64,000 nucleotides of DNA from Oceanobacillus neutriphilus (GCF_014645515.1 NZ_BMLW01000008.1:186001-250000), one strand, 5' to 3'. Counted from the stretch's first letter, positions 1 through 8,166 are shown. The notes: generated by a model from the sequence alone, not told the origin. Made by a program: numbers and translations.

Positions 1-2
1 CC

Positions 3-1157
3 ATTACCAATCACGTCAATGGAATGTTGTTTAACATCGGTGGTCATGCACTGTTTACTGACGGAGAGGCCATGGATGCATTTAATGAGCTCGGCATCAG
101 TATCCATGGCGGGAATGCCTTTGTTCAGGCTCACGGTATATGGAAAAATCAAGTGTACCCATTGGCGATGGGAGTTGGTTCACTTCTTAAATCTCCGCTG
201 CTTTCATGGAATGAAAAAGTACAATTTGCACAACTAATGATTCGGATTTGGAAAATGAATGCAGGAAAAATGCCTGTCATGAGTTTAAGTGAATGGGCAG
301 AACGAGAAATCAAGAGTCCGATGGTTAGGCACCATTTTTATACGTTGAGCCGAACGACAACCTATGCGTATGCCCCGGATTTTCAACTGATTGGTCCCGT
401 ATTAAAGCAACTTCAAAGATCTATGAGGAAGGAAGTTATTTATGTAGATGGCGGATGGGAAACGATCATCGCAGAACTAAAGAAAGCTGCAGAAAGTATG
501 GGTGTAAAAATGTTCTACAGAAGCAGAGTGATGGAGATTGAACATAATCTCTATGTTCAAAAGGTGCATTGTTCTAACGGTGAATCGTTTGAGGCTGAAA
601 ATGTAATCATTGCTGCCCCGCCTGAAGAAGCCTGCCGCCTAATAAAAGGAGTAGAAGACACCTCTTTATTCAAATGGAAAGAGCAGGCCGTGCCTGTCAC
701 AGCAACTTGTCTGGATCTGGGCTTAAACCATTTACCGGATCCGGCTCATCAGTTTGTATTGGGGCTTGACCAGCCGATTTATTTTACTAATGAATCAAGA
801 GCCGCAACATTAAGTAGCGGAAATGGAGTTGTTGTCCATTTGGTAAAATACCACCTTCCAGGTGATCACAGATATGATTCTCAAGCCAATAAAGAACAAT
901 TGGAACAAATGATGGATCTCCTTCAACCCGGTTGGCGAAAGGAACGGATTACGGAGCAATTTTTGCCGAGGATGACAGTTGTTCACGATTTTCCCCGTAC
1001 GGATAGGAGGAGGGCGCCGGGGCCAGACGTGCCTGAAATCAAAGGTCTTTACGTAGCAGGAGATTGGGCGGGAGATGAAGAATTATTAACAGATGCATCA
1101 GTTGCGAGCGGAAAACGGGCAGCCAAGCATATTCTAAGAAACCATATTGTTGTATAA
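3..1157 (+). CDS. FAD-dependent amine oxidase/phytoene desaturase-like oxidoreductase, 5' end cut by window
   Basis: The frame is open from base 3, so the N-terminal FAD-binding glycine motif lies outside the window; about 384 codons are visible. The C-terminal motif GLYVAGDWAGDE followed by a DASVASGKRAA helix is the classic second FAD-contact region of flavin amine oxidases, protoporphyrinogen oxidases and carotenoid desaturases. A NVIIAAPPEEA segment near residue 200 resembles the NAD(P)/FAD-domain beta strand that precedes the ribose-contact loop. The substrate cannot be told from sequence. It abuts an ECF41-type sigma factor 16 bases downstream; ECF41 genes are usually paired with an oxidoreductase or carboxymuconolactone-decarboxylase-like partner that they regulate, so this is probably the cognate target. 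Family is secure, function open. Confidence 0.8.
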   Translation: MTNHVNGMLFNIGGHALFTDGEAMDAFNELGISIHGGNAFVQAHGIWKNQVYPLAMGVGSLLKSPLLSWNEKVQFAQLMIRIWKMNAGKMPVMSLSEWAEREIKSPMVRHHFYTLSRTTTYAYAPDFQLIGPVLKQLQRSMRKEVIYVDGGWETIIAELKKAAESMGVKMFYRSRVMEIEHNLYVQKVHCSNGESFEAENVIIAAPPEEACRLIKGVEDTSLFKWKEQAVPVTATCLDLGLNHLPDPAHQFVLGLDQPIYFTNESRAATLSSGNGVVVHLVKYHLPGDHRYDSQANKEQLEQMMDLLQPGWRKERITEQFLPRMTVVHDFPRTDRRRAPGPDVPEIKGLYVAGDWAGDEELLTDASVASGKRAAKHILRNHIVV

Positions 1158-1173
1158 GAAAGGGGGGATTTCC

Positions 1174-2043
1174 GTGGAGACGGAACAATTGTACCGGACG
1201 TATAAATCGTTATTGTTTTCTTTAGCTTATCGCATGTTGGGAAATGTCATGGATGCTGAGGATATTGTTCATGAGGCTTTTCTGTTGTTGGAAAAAATAG
1301 ATCATCCAGAAGAAATTCGAAATACAAAAGCCTATTTATGTAAAATCGTGACTAATCGCAGCATAGACAAATTGCGTTCTGCGGCGAAAAAACGTGAAGT
1401 GTATGTTGGCACCTGGCTTCCCGATCCACTTGTTGAGGAGTACTCAGCCGATCCCTCCAGTTTCTATATGACGAAGGAATCTGTATCCACTGCTTATCTT
1501 TTGCTGCTGCAACAATTGACGGAAGTGGAGAGAGCAGTATTCCTATTACGTGAAATGTTTCAATACGACTATGATGACATTGCTTCCATTGTCGGCAAAA
1601 GCAACGCCAATTGCCGGCAGATTTTTCATCGGGCAAAAAAGGGGATAATGCATAATCCAGATTCAATGAAGCAGGATTTCGGTCAATTAAGTGGATACGT
1701 GGAAGAATTTGCTCAAGCTGTGCAAGATGGAAATATGAGTGAAATCCTGGCGTTATTAAAAAAAGATGCCGTCTATTATTCGGATGGTGGTGGGAAAATT
1801 ATTGCTGCTACCCGTCCAGTATACGGAGCTGAATACATTGCACGCTTTTTCCTGGGTGTCATAAACAAACTTCCCGAAGGCTTCTCAATCAAGTTTGCTA
1901 AGGTGAATGGGGGGCCTGGAATTGTCATCATTGTGAGTGGAAATGTTAAGTACGTCCTTTCTGTTGAAGTAAAGGACGAAAAAATCAGGTCGATTTATAT
2001 GGTTGCTAATCCCGATAAATTAAGCCATTTAAAGGCGTTTTGA
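1174..2043 (+). CDS. ECF41-type (SigJ-like) sigma-70 family factor with SnoaL-like C-terminal domain
   Basis: A 289-residue extracytoplasmic-function sigma factor. Region 2 (about residues 5-70, motif GNVMDAEDIVHEAF) and region 4 (about 108-160) are followed by a 120-residue SnoaL-like domain. Three signatures known for ECF41 are present: a WLPDP linker motif near residue 82 (consensus WLPEP), DGGGK near 196 and NPDKL near 279. In this group the fused C-terminal domain replaces a separate anti-sigma factor and tunes activity. The GTG start at 1174 is chosen because AAGGGGGG lies 6-7 bases before it; an in-frame TTG at 1147 overlaps the upstream gene and has no such site. It probably drives the adjacent oxidoreductase gene. 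Confidence 0.88.
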   Translation: METEQLYRTYKSLLFSLAYRMLGNVMDAEDIVHEAFLLLEKIDHPEEIRNTKAYLCKIVTNRSIDKLRSAAKKREVYVGTWLPDPLVEEYSADPSSFYMTKESVSTAYLLLLQQLTEVERAVFLLREMFQYDYDDIASIVGKSNANCRQIFHRAKKGIMHNPDSMKQDFGQLSGYVEEFAQAVQDGNMSEILALLKKDAVYYSDGGGKIIAATRPVYGAEYIARFFLGVINKLPEGFSIKFAKVNGGPGIVIIVSGNVKYVLSVEVKDEKIRSIYMVANPDKLSHLKAF

Positions 2044-2454
2044 CAAACTGAGGAGCAAAAACTGGCATTTGTATTTAGTAACATAAAATATTATCATTAT
2101 AGGTAGTCAAGGTAAAATGATTAAAAGAAAAAAATCATCCAGTAAGCCGTCCTTTGTTGGATAAATGAGACGATTCTCCTGCAGGAAATTCCTATTGTTT
2201 GAGGGGTTTAATGAATTTTCTATTTTTTTCGTTCAATCATAACCAGTAATTTGAAGTTATCTCTAAATGGTAGAGGTGGTGATGGAAATGGCAGGCAAGA
2301 TAAGAATGACAGATACCCGAAGTGCCCCATGCGAAGTCGATTACTGGAGGGCGAATCTTTGTATGGGGTGATTTATAAAAATCGCCTTGGTTTGACTTTC
2401 TAATACATTGGCTTTGCACCTTATTTCGTTAAAAAAAAATAAGGAGCTGGCAAA
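2044..2454 (+). other. Intergenic stretch without a convincing gene
   Basis: No hairpin terminator is evident after the sigma factor. A 29-codon ORF starting ATG at 2282 after a purine-rich GGTAGAGGTGGTG could be translated but resembles nothing I recognise. The strong ribosome binding site AAGGAGCTGG at 2441-2450 serves the next gene. Confidence 0.4.
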
Positions 2455-2718
2455 ATGACGTATATTAAAGCAACCACAATTTTACCTGAAAAGCTGATAT
2501 CAGAAATTCAAAAGTATGTTCAAGGAGAAACAATATATATTCCTAAACTTAAAACCTCTCATCAAAAATGGGGTACGTGTTCTGGAACAAGAAAGTGGAT
2601 CGATGATCGAAATGCTGTTATTAAAAAAGCATTTCAAAACGACAGGACGATTGAGCAATTAGCCGATGAATATCATCTTTCTGTAGAAACGATTAAAAAA
2701 ATTGTTTACTCAAAATGA
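2455..2718 (+). CDS. Small CD3324-like helix-turn-helix protein
   Basis: An 87-residue protein with AAGGAG 8 bases before its ATG. The N-terminal half contains ILPEKLISEIQKYVQGE and a KTSHQKWGTCSGTRKW segment. The C-terminal half (about residues 50-85) reads as a helix-turn-helix: RNAVIKKAFQNDRTIEQLADEYHLSVETIKKIV. This pattern matches the small Mor/CD3324 family widespread in Bacillota, presumed DNA-binding regulators of unknown target. It is monocistronic, with a terminator hairpin directly downstream. The exact role is unknown. Confidence 0.75.
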   Translation: MTYIKATTILPEKLISEIQKYVQGETIYIPKLKTSHQKWGTCSGTRKWIDDRNAVIKKAFQNDRTIEQLADEYHLSVETIKKIVYSK

Positions 2719-2726
2719 AGAACACT

Positions 2727-2759
2727 AAAACACTGATCGACATCATGATCAGTGTTTTT
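2727..2759 (+). terminator. Rho-independent terminator after the CD3324-like gene
   Basis: The 12-base stem AAAACACTGATC pairs with GATCAGTGTTTT around an 8-base loop and runs into a T tract. Confidence 0.8.
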
Positions 2760-2858
2760 CAATATGGCGAGTTTGCTTCTCAGTTATTATCTGCATTTTA
2801 TATTTTCTATTGATAGTGTAAATTAAAAGCAAATAATAGAAGAAAGGATGAATTTCTA

Positions 2859-3250
2859 ATGACCGTAATAAAAAATGGAACATTACAAGTTCCCGGAGCA
2901 AACATCTACTATGAGATACGTGGCTCGGGTCCGATGCTATTTTTGATCCATGGTGGGGGTGGTGATGCGGATAAATTTCAACATATTTCACTAAGTATGA
3001 GATTCCGGGAATTCTTAACTATACATTAAATATCGATAGAATAAAAACAGCGTTAGAATCTACATCGACTCAGATTCTTCCAGCTGGCGGAATTGATTCT
3101 CGGGATTTTTTTCCTTATCGCTGTGCAGTCGCCTTAACAGAGCAGTTAGGAAGGGAGGTTATTGAATTTCCTGGAGGTCATGGGGGTTACAACTCAATAT
3201 TGCATAAAGAATTTGCTAACAAATTGAATAACGTTTTAGTGAATTGTTAG
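2859..3250 (+). pseudogene. Alpha/beta hydrolase pseudogene with internal deletion
   Basis: The reading frame starting at the ATG (site GAAAGGATG just upstream) gives an N-terminal alpha/beta hydrolase start with the oxyanion-loop motif FLIHGGGGDAD. After about 48 codons this frame runs off into a stop. In another frame from about 2995 the sequence resumes as the C-terminal end of the same family, with the acid-region motif QILPAGGIDSRDFFPYR and the catalytic-His segment EFPGGHGGYN, ending at a TAG. The middle of the protein, including the GxSxG nucleophile elbow, is gone. About 130 codons remain of a family that usually has 260-280. It cannot be active. The junction falls around 2980-3000. 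Confidence 0.85.
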
Positions 3251-3446
3251 AGGAAATCTAAATTCTCATAATATACAAGAAAAGTTGCAGAAGATCAAAG
3301 GTAGCAAATAATTAATTTTTTACAAATTTCTTATCGATCTTGAAAGGAAAAGTAGCTTAATTCAATATAGAAATCACAATATTTTTGAGACACATTTTTT
3401 CCTGATTTGATCACGTTTAAGGCGTTTTTATTCAAAAAATTTGTTG

Positions 3447-3474
3447 TTGACTTTTTTTAGGGCCAGCGTATTAT
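3447..3474 (+). promoter_or_regulatory. SigA-type promoter of the HxlR gene
   Basis: TTGACT and TATTAT are separated by 16 bases, about 45 bases before the start codon. A TACATGTA palindrome at 3491-3498 lies just downstream, where an autoregulatory HxlR operator would be expected. Confidence 0.6.
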
Positions 3475-3519
3475 ATAGATAATTCACTAATACATGTATA
3501 AAAAAGGTTGGTGCTTATA

Positions 3520-3897
3520 ATGTATCAAGAGGAATCACCGTGTCATTATCGGCGTGCTCTTGAAGTCGTATCCAGTAAATGGACAGTGCTTGTATTCTAT
3601 GAACTAGAGCAAGAAACATTACGTTACAGTAATCTACTCCAACGAATTGAGGGGATAACCAAGAAGATGCTGACCCAGACTTTGCGTCAGCTTGAGAGAG
3701 ACGGCCTTGTCCACCGCCATGAATATGAAACTGTCCCTCCCGCTGTAGATTATTCTTTGACGTCACTGGGATTGACCTTAATTGAACCGATGAGAGTTCT
3801 GCACCGATGGACGGATGCACATTACGATTCAGTTCTCGAATCAAGAAGAAAATTCGATAGCGCACAAGAACATCAAAATAATCCGAAAAAGAACTAA
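3520..3897 (+). CDS. HxlR-family winged-helix transcriptional regulator
   Basis: A 125-residue regulator. Cys appears early (SPCHYRRALEVVSSKWT), followed by the hallmark HxlR winged-helix sequence: KWTVLVFYELEQ, RYSNLLQRIEGITKKMLTQTLR, LERDGLVHRHEYETVPPAVDYSLTSLG. The Cys near residue 8 is at the position used for thiol or aldehyde/quinone sensing in HypR/YodB-type members, so redox sensing is possible. The ATG at 3520 is preferred over a TTG at 3508 because AAAGG lies 12 bases upstream of it. It converges on an esterase gene: the two stop codons overlap by four bases. Confidence 0.88.
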   Translation: MYQEESPCHYRRALEVVSSKWTVLVFYELEQETLRYSNLLQRIEGITKKMLTQTLRQLERDGLVHRHEYETVPPAVDYSLTSLGLTLIEPMRVLHRWTDAHYDSVLESRRKFDSAQEHQNNPKKN

Positions 3898-4802
3898 CAT
3901 GTAGACAGCTGATCGCGAATGACATCGTAAACATCATTGCCATCATTGAAGACATCTGTCATGGCATAAAACAAGTGAATCATTCCATGGTATCTTCTCA
4001 TGGTCACCCTCACACCATTTTCGATCAGCATTTGTCCGTACTTTTCCCCTTCGTCCCGTAATGGATCAAGCTCAGCTGTGATGATCAAAGCCGGAACGAC
4101 ATCCTTGACATCTCCATACATAGGAGAAGCGAGTGGATTTTCTTGATCATCCGGTGAATTTAAATAATGTAATGCACAGTAATCCAAAAGGGCTGTGGTA
4201 AGAAAGTACCCATCTCCATACTTTTTCTTTGAATCGTTGTCCCCCTTCCAATCCGTTAAAGGACATAACAGTACTTGATATTGAACAGCTATAGAATTCT
4301 TCGTACGCGCTTGCTGCGCTACAACCGCAGCCAGTGTCGCACCAACACTTTCCCCGGCAACTGCAATGCGTTCAGCGTCTAATCCGTATTGTTTCGCATG
4401 CGAGGACAGCCATTCTGCAGCGTAAATCGCTTCATCGACTGGCACTGGGAATTTATACTCTGGTGCAAGCCGGTAATCTACCGACACAATTACTCTTCCT
4501 GTTGAAGCAGCCATTTTGTGGCACATCGGGTCATAGTCGTTCATTCGATTAAATACAAAACCACCTCCATGAAAAAACAGGATAACAGGCAGATCAGAAT
4601 CTCCTGACGGCCGATAAAGACGAACAGTTAACTCTCCGTGCGGCCCCTGTAATACAACATCCTCAACAGCAGAAATGGGAATATCTCCGGTGATGGCTGT
4701 GGCCACGGCAGCCTTACGAATTTCTTCCGGCGTCATAAGATGCATTGGCGGGAACGATGCTATCTGGTCCAAAAATTGTTTTGTTTCCTTAGGTATTGAC
4801 AT
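3894..4802 (-). CDS. HSL-family alpha/beta hydrolase (esterase)
   Basis: A 302-residue carboxylesterase of the hormone-sensitive-lipase family. Visible motifs in order: oxyanion motif FFHGGGFVFN near residue 80, nucleophile elbow GESVGA near 148, acid region ITAELDPLRDEG near 240, and the catalytic His in GMIHLFYAM near 275. This completes a Ser-Asp-His triad. No signal peptide, so cytoplasmic. The ATG at 4802 is chosen because AGAGAGGA precedes it by about 8 bases; an in-frame ATG 19 codons upstream lacks a site. The product is likely active on short-chain esters. It is convergent with HxlR and divergent from the acetyltransferase gene. Confidence 0.88.
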   Translation of the reverse strand: MSIPKETKQFLDQIASFPPMHLMTPEEIRKAAVATAITGDIPISAVEDVVLQGPHGELTVRLYRPSGDSDLPVILFFHGGGFVFNRMNDYDPMCHKMAASTGRVIVSVDYRLAPEYKFPVPVDEAIYAAEWLSSHAKQYGLDAERIAVAGESVGATLAAVVAQQARTKNSIAVQYQVLLCPLTDWKGDNDSKKKYGDGYFLTTALLDYCALHYLNSPDDQENPLASPMYGDVKDVVPALIITAELDPLRDEGEKYGQMLIENGVRVTMRRYHGMIHLFYAMTDVFNDGNDVYDVIRDQLSTC

Positions 4803-4870
4803 TGGTATTTTCCTCTCTTTTGATTTTTTTATTGCATGTTGCAATTTCACTATACACAATGTGCAATGCC

Positions 4871-4906
4871 TTGATAAGAGGGCACTTTAAAGTGCCCTCT
4901 TATCAA
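4871..4906. repeat. Perfect 36-bp palindrome between divergent genes
   Basis: Bases 4871-4888 are the exact reverse complement of 4889-4906, with no unpaired centre. It lies between the divergent esterase and acetyltransferase genes and is not followed by a T tract on either strand, so a simple terminator is unlikely. An operator or cruciform-forming site is possible. Confidence 0.75.
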
Positions 4907-4976
4907 AATTTGATCCATGCTTTAGGGTAAAGGTATGACAAGTAACAAACTCAATGAAGAGAATTAGGCAAAACAC

Positions 4977-5013
4977 AAAGAAAATGACAGAAGAGTTTAG
5001 TCATTTTCTTTTG
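4977..5013 (+). other. Stem-loop upstream of the acetyltransferase gene
   Basis: AAAGAAAATGAC pairs with GTCATTTTCTTT around an 11-base loop and is followed by a short T-rich stretch. It could be a weak terminator or a leader structure. Confidence 0.45.
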
Positions 5014-5061
5014 TTACTATGCACGATTTCAAAAGCAGGTCAAATAGGATAGACAGGGAGT

Positions 5062-5931
5062 GTGATTGATATTATAAATCATAAAAATTTACCTCAATGG
5101 GCCAAGGATTATTTACGTTATATTCAAATTCCAGTCAGAGAACCTTCACTGCCATATTTAACTGAAGTATGTACAGCGCATTTAAAGCGAATTCCCTTTG
5201 AAAATATTAGTACGCTATTGCAATTTGATGAATATCATCAAAAAGGCAGATTAATTCAAGATGAAAAAAAGTTTGTTAGACAGTTATATCAATATCAAAT
5301 GGGGGGGACATGTTATATGATTAACAGCAGTCTTCATCAATTGTTAAAGCAACTTGGCTTCCAGTGCCGTTATACTTTTTTGGGCGGTGGGCATGTTGCT
5401 CTGCTCGTTCAGCTTCCGAATGAAAATGAAGAAATGTATGTTGATCCCGGGAATGGAGCTCCTTTTTTTGAACCAGTTAAATTAGAATCGGATCCCATGA
5501 ATCGTTCGCAATTTGGTGGAATTGAAGTACAACTTCGTCCAATGGATGAACCTGGAACGTATAAATATTATCGTTATGTCGATGGGAAATTACTTAATCA
5601 TATGATTTGGTCTTTTGACACTCGGAAAAACTATCAATTTGATGATTTTCAGCCAGCAATCCAAAAATATTTCCAGCCCAATGGTTTTTTTACATCTGAT
5701 TTACGTTGTCAAATTTGGCAACTGGAGCAAAATCGTTCACTTTCCCTAGTCAATAATATGCTAAGCATTCGATATAGCAATGGGGAGGTTGAAAAACGTG
5801 AATTAGCCGATCTTTACGATATTCGAAGTGTTGTCAATAATGAATTTGGTCTTCCCAAATTGCCTGTTGAGGATGCAATAGAAGCTTTGGAAAAACGGGG
5901 AGTAAATATTTTTAAAAACAATAACAACTAA
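5062..5931 (+). CDS. Arylamine N-acetyltransferase family protein
   Basis: A 289-residue NAT-like enzyme. The Cys-His-Asp triad is visible as GGTCYMIN (Cys about 84), GGGHVALLV (His about 111) and MYVDPGNG (Asp about 128); the N-terminal RIPFENIS signature is also present. These enzymes transfer acetyl from acetyl-CoA to arylamines or hydrazines. The Cys-to-His spacing of 27 is shorter than in the enteric enzymes (38), so the acceptor may differ. The start is uncertain: GGGAG ends only one base before the GTG at 5062, an in-frame TAG lies at 5050, and no ATG is close. Non-canonical ATT codons at 5065 and 5071 would be better spaced. Monocistronic. Confidence 0.82.
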   Translation: MIDIINHKNLPQWAKDYLRYIQIPVREPSLPYLTEVCTAHLKRIPFENISTLLQFDEYHQKGRLIQDEKKFVRQLYQYQMGGTCYMINSSLHQLLKQLGFQCRYTFLGGGHVALLVQLPNENEEMYVDPGNGAPFFEPVKLESDPMNRSQFGGIEVQLRPMDEPGTYKYYRYVDGKLLNHMIWSFDTRKNYQFDDFQPAIQKYFQPNGFFTSDLRCQIWQLEQNRSLSLVNNMLSIRYSNGEVEKRELADLYDIRSVVNNEFGLPKLPVEDAIEALEKRGVNIFKNNNN

Positions 5932-6498
5932 TTTCTTATCAGTTTCAAAGTCCGCTCATAATATATTTTCATTTAGAGAGCCAATCCCGTAGTATTTTGA
6001 ACTTTCGAATGAGAGAAAGGCCGCTAGTATACTGGAGGCGTTGCAGTCAGAGCACCTCCTGCTATGCGAAGATGAAATCCTGCTGATGGATAAAAAAGTA
6101 CAGTTGTCGTTCAATCCAGTGGATCAATATTCACTATTAATAATTATTATACAGGTGGAGTGCTCACTTGTTCCATTTGATTGGAATGGAAGATTTTGAA
6201 ACCATTTGAGTCCAGGGAACAGCTGTTTTGGGCGGGAGTGAAGTATTACAAAAAGGGTATAAAGAAGTACTGGTTATTATGTAGCTATTGCAATAGTGAC
6301 TGCATTAGGTTGATTTGGAAAATTAAATAAGAAGTAGGCTGTTTTACAAAATAAAAATTCAGCAATCAGGTGAGCGCGACAAATTCCGTTATAAATATAG
6401 ATTTGAAATAAAGGGCGATAATTTATAATAAAGTTTGATACAATTACATTAAAAAGCTAAATTACAATATTTCCGCAATCGGTCTATATTGTTAACAA
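5932..6498 (+). other. Decayed intergenic region containing repeat copy 1
   Basis: No intact gene. Short reading-frame stretches persist (for example 6032-6200), and a T-G-Y-Y-V-A-I-A-I-V-T-A-L-G frame near 6270-6315 resembles the last helix of a DoxX-like membrane protein interrupted by a stop. Repeat copy 1 occupies about 6292-6482. Confidence 0.4.
6292..6482 (+). repeat. 190-bp diverged direct repeat, copy 1
   Basis: Aligns with 7973-8166 over its whole length, with shared blocks such as TACAAAATAA, GCAATCAGG, TTTGAAATAAA, TTGATACAATTA and TATTTCCGCAATCGG. I estimate about 75 percent identity. It ends shortly before a 5'-truncated oxidoreductase remnant. Confidence 0.7.
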
Positions 6499-6810
6499 TG
6501 GGAAGGCTGTAAAGAATTGGGTTTCTTTATTAAATATATCGTTGTTCAATTCCTCCGTAATGTAGTTGCCGACCATGAGATCAAGTAACAGATTATAAAG
6601 AACAGCAATCTGGACTGGACGATTGACCGTGCTCCCAGTTTAACAAATGGCACCCAGGCAGGAGGGTACAGAAGCGGGGAACCATTGAACAGCATTCCTG
6701 TATTCCAACGAGCTCACGTGCGGATCTTGCTGATTTCATGCTTATGCAACTGCATGTCACGAGTAATATAGGAAAGGCGCCGCGAGTCATAATATTGATA
6801 TTGCCTTTTC
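6499..6810 (+). pseudogene. NmrA-like NAD(P)-binding oxidoreductase remnant
   Basis: In one frame from 6499 the translation includes FLRNVVADHEIK, then an in-frame TAA where the family has Glu, then KNSNLDWTIDRAPSLTNG and GGYRSGE. A shift of frame near 6720 restores the family ending DLADFMLMQLHVTSNIGKAP. These are the characteristic C-terminal motifs of the atypical short-chain dehydrogenase/NmrA group, of the form LDWTIvRPgxLTdG. The N-terminal Rossmann half is missing, and one nonsense codon and one frameshift are present. The gene is dead. Confidence 0.8.
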
Positions 6811-6818
6811 TTATCGGT

Positions 6819-6881
6819 GATCTCTCAAATTTACCTTTTGCAATAATAGTAACTGCTGAATATGATTTACTCCAATAAGAA
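6819..6881 (+). pseudogene. Short fragment of an HSL-type esterase
   Basis: The frame reading DLSNLPFAIIVTAEYDLLQ then stop matches the acid-residue region of HSL esterases (consensus lPpalIitaEyDpLrdeg). It is continuous in frame with the NmrA remnant upstream, so it is a fusion of two unrelated decayed genes. Only about 20 codons remain. Confidence 0.5.
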
Positions 6882-7081
6882 GAGACATATGTTAATCGGT
6901 TAATTTTAAAAATATAAGGTTAATCTGCATGAGACTGTTACTAAAAATGTGTAAAAAAGTTTGATCAAAAAGTTCACCAATTGGGCCAACTAATGGAATA
7001 AGCGGTAAAAAGATTTTGAGGTTTAGTTAAAAATTGAGCAGCTATTTAAGTAGAAAATACAGGAACGGGAGCGTGTTGCAT

Positions 7082-7696
7082 TTGTCAGAAGTTGTTGTTT
7101 CAAAAGCAGCATTAAGAGGGACGGCTACAGGTGTTTTACTAATGACGTTTTTTGGTACGGCGTGGGCAGGAATTGGGATTGGGGGGCTTCGGGGATGGGG
7201 AAATCCTTGGTTGCCAGTTTTTGTCATAGTCATTGGTATTGTTCTGTTTGTTTGTGGGTACACGTTGATCAGGTCATCTCAAAAGCTGCCAGGTTATTCA
7301 CGCAAATCAGGTATTCAGCGTTCGAAGCGAATAGGCATGTGGTTTAACATTATCTTTGGACTTGAATTTATATTGGTCGCTGCTGCTGGTGTAATCTGCG
7401 GCTCCATCAATCATTTTGAGTATTTCTTTCCTGTGATGACGCTTATTGTCGGAGCACATTTTCTTCCATTGGCTTATCTTTTCAAAGTCAATGTCTATTA
7501 TATTACTGGTGCACTTTTGTGCTTTCTTTCGATCATAACAATACTCTTTGTACCCGTAAATTTAAATCTTTGGAATCATGAGATTATTGCGTGGTGGTCA
7601 TTTACTGGCTTTGGGTCATCGTTAATATTATGGGGAACTAGCATCATTATTTGGCTTATTGGCAGAAAAATGCTCAGATTAGCTAAGAATACTTGA
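7082..7696 (+). CDS. Uncharacterised multi-pass membrane protein (DUF7010-like)
   Basis: About 204 residues with six hydrophobic helices: GVLLMTFFGTAWAGIGIGG, LPVFVIVIGIVLFVCGYTLI, IIFGLEFILVAAAGVI, FFPVMTLIVGAHFLPLAYLF, YITGALLCFLSIITILF and a C-terminal LILWGTSIIIWLIG. No catalytic motif is visible. The pattern resembles the DUF7010 group of bacillus membrane proteins, from memory only. The start is uncertain: GGGAG at 7067-7071 best fits the TTG at 7082, while GTG at 7073 and TTG at 7034 are in-frame alternatives. The gene is flanked by decayed sequence on both sides, but its own frame is intact. Confidence 0.65.
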   Translation: MSEVVVSKAALRGTATGVLLMTFFGTAWAGIGIGGLRGWGNPWLPVFVIVIGIVLFVCGYTLIRSSQKLPGYSRKSGIQRSKRIGMWFNIIFGLEFILVAAAGVICGSINHFEYFFPVMTLIVGAHFLPLAYLFKVNVYYITGALLCFLSIITILFVPVNLNLWNHEIIAWWSFTGFGSSLILWGTSIIIWLIGRKMLRLAKNT

Positions 7697-7954
7697 TAAA
7701 GTTGTTATAAATGTTCTCCGTGTAGGTAATTACTTCAATCTGGCGCTTTAACGGAATAAAGGTTATGTTTCAATGCTAAACTGAGGGAGAGAAGGAAGTA
7801 TATACACCAACCATAAAAATACATAATGGATGAATAATTAACCATAATTTAGCCCAGAGAGGATGTCGTCTCCCGATGAAAGTGATGAGTAAAAACCTGT
7901 TAATAGCAGAAACTGTAGAGCGCCAAACAATGTAACTCTGAGGGGAGAGAGAAA

Positions 7955-8116
7955 ATGAACGTAAATTTCTGGAATAGTGCAGCTATTGCATTAGGTGATT
8001 TAGAAATGCAAATAATAAATAGTGTTTTTTACAAAATAAGAATTTTGCAATCAGGTTCGCGCGAAAAATTTTGTTATAGGTATAGCTTTGAAATAAAATT
8101 TGGCAATTTGGAATAA
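7955..8116 (+). CDS. Small ORF overlapping repeat copy 2, doubtful gene
   Basis: A 53-codon ORF with a good site (AGGGGAGAGAG) 5-6 bases before its ATG. The product begins MNVNFWNSAAIALGDLE and resembles nothing I recognise. Almost all of it lies within the 190-bp repeat. In copy 1 the matching sequence is broken by stops, so this may be a chance ORF created when the repeat landed next to a native start codon. Confidence 0.3.
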   Translation: MNVNFWNSAAIALGDLEMQIINSVFYKIRILQSGSREKFCYRYSFEIKFGNLE

Positions 8117-8166
8117 AGATTGATACAATTATATGGTTAAGCCAAATTATAATATTTCCGCAATCG
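7973..8166 (+). repeat. 190-bp diverged direct repeat, copy 2
   Basis: Partner of 6292-6482. It ends about 20 bases before the point where the 5'-truncated enoyl-CoA hydratase begins, the same arrangement as copy 1. Confidence 0.7.

Noticed and set aside
3515..3955. A 146-codon minus-strand ORF across the HxlR gene
   Set aside because: It is the shadow of a clear HxlR regulator with a typical winged-helix sequence and has no ribosome binding site.
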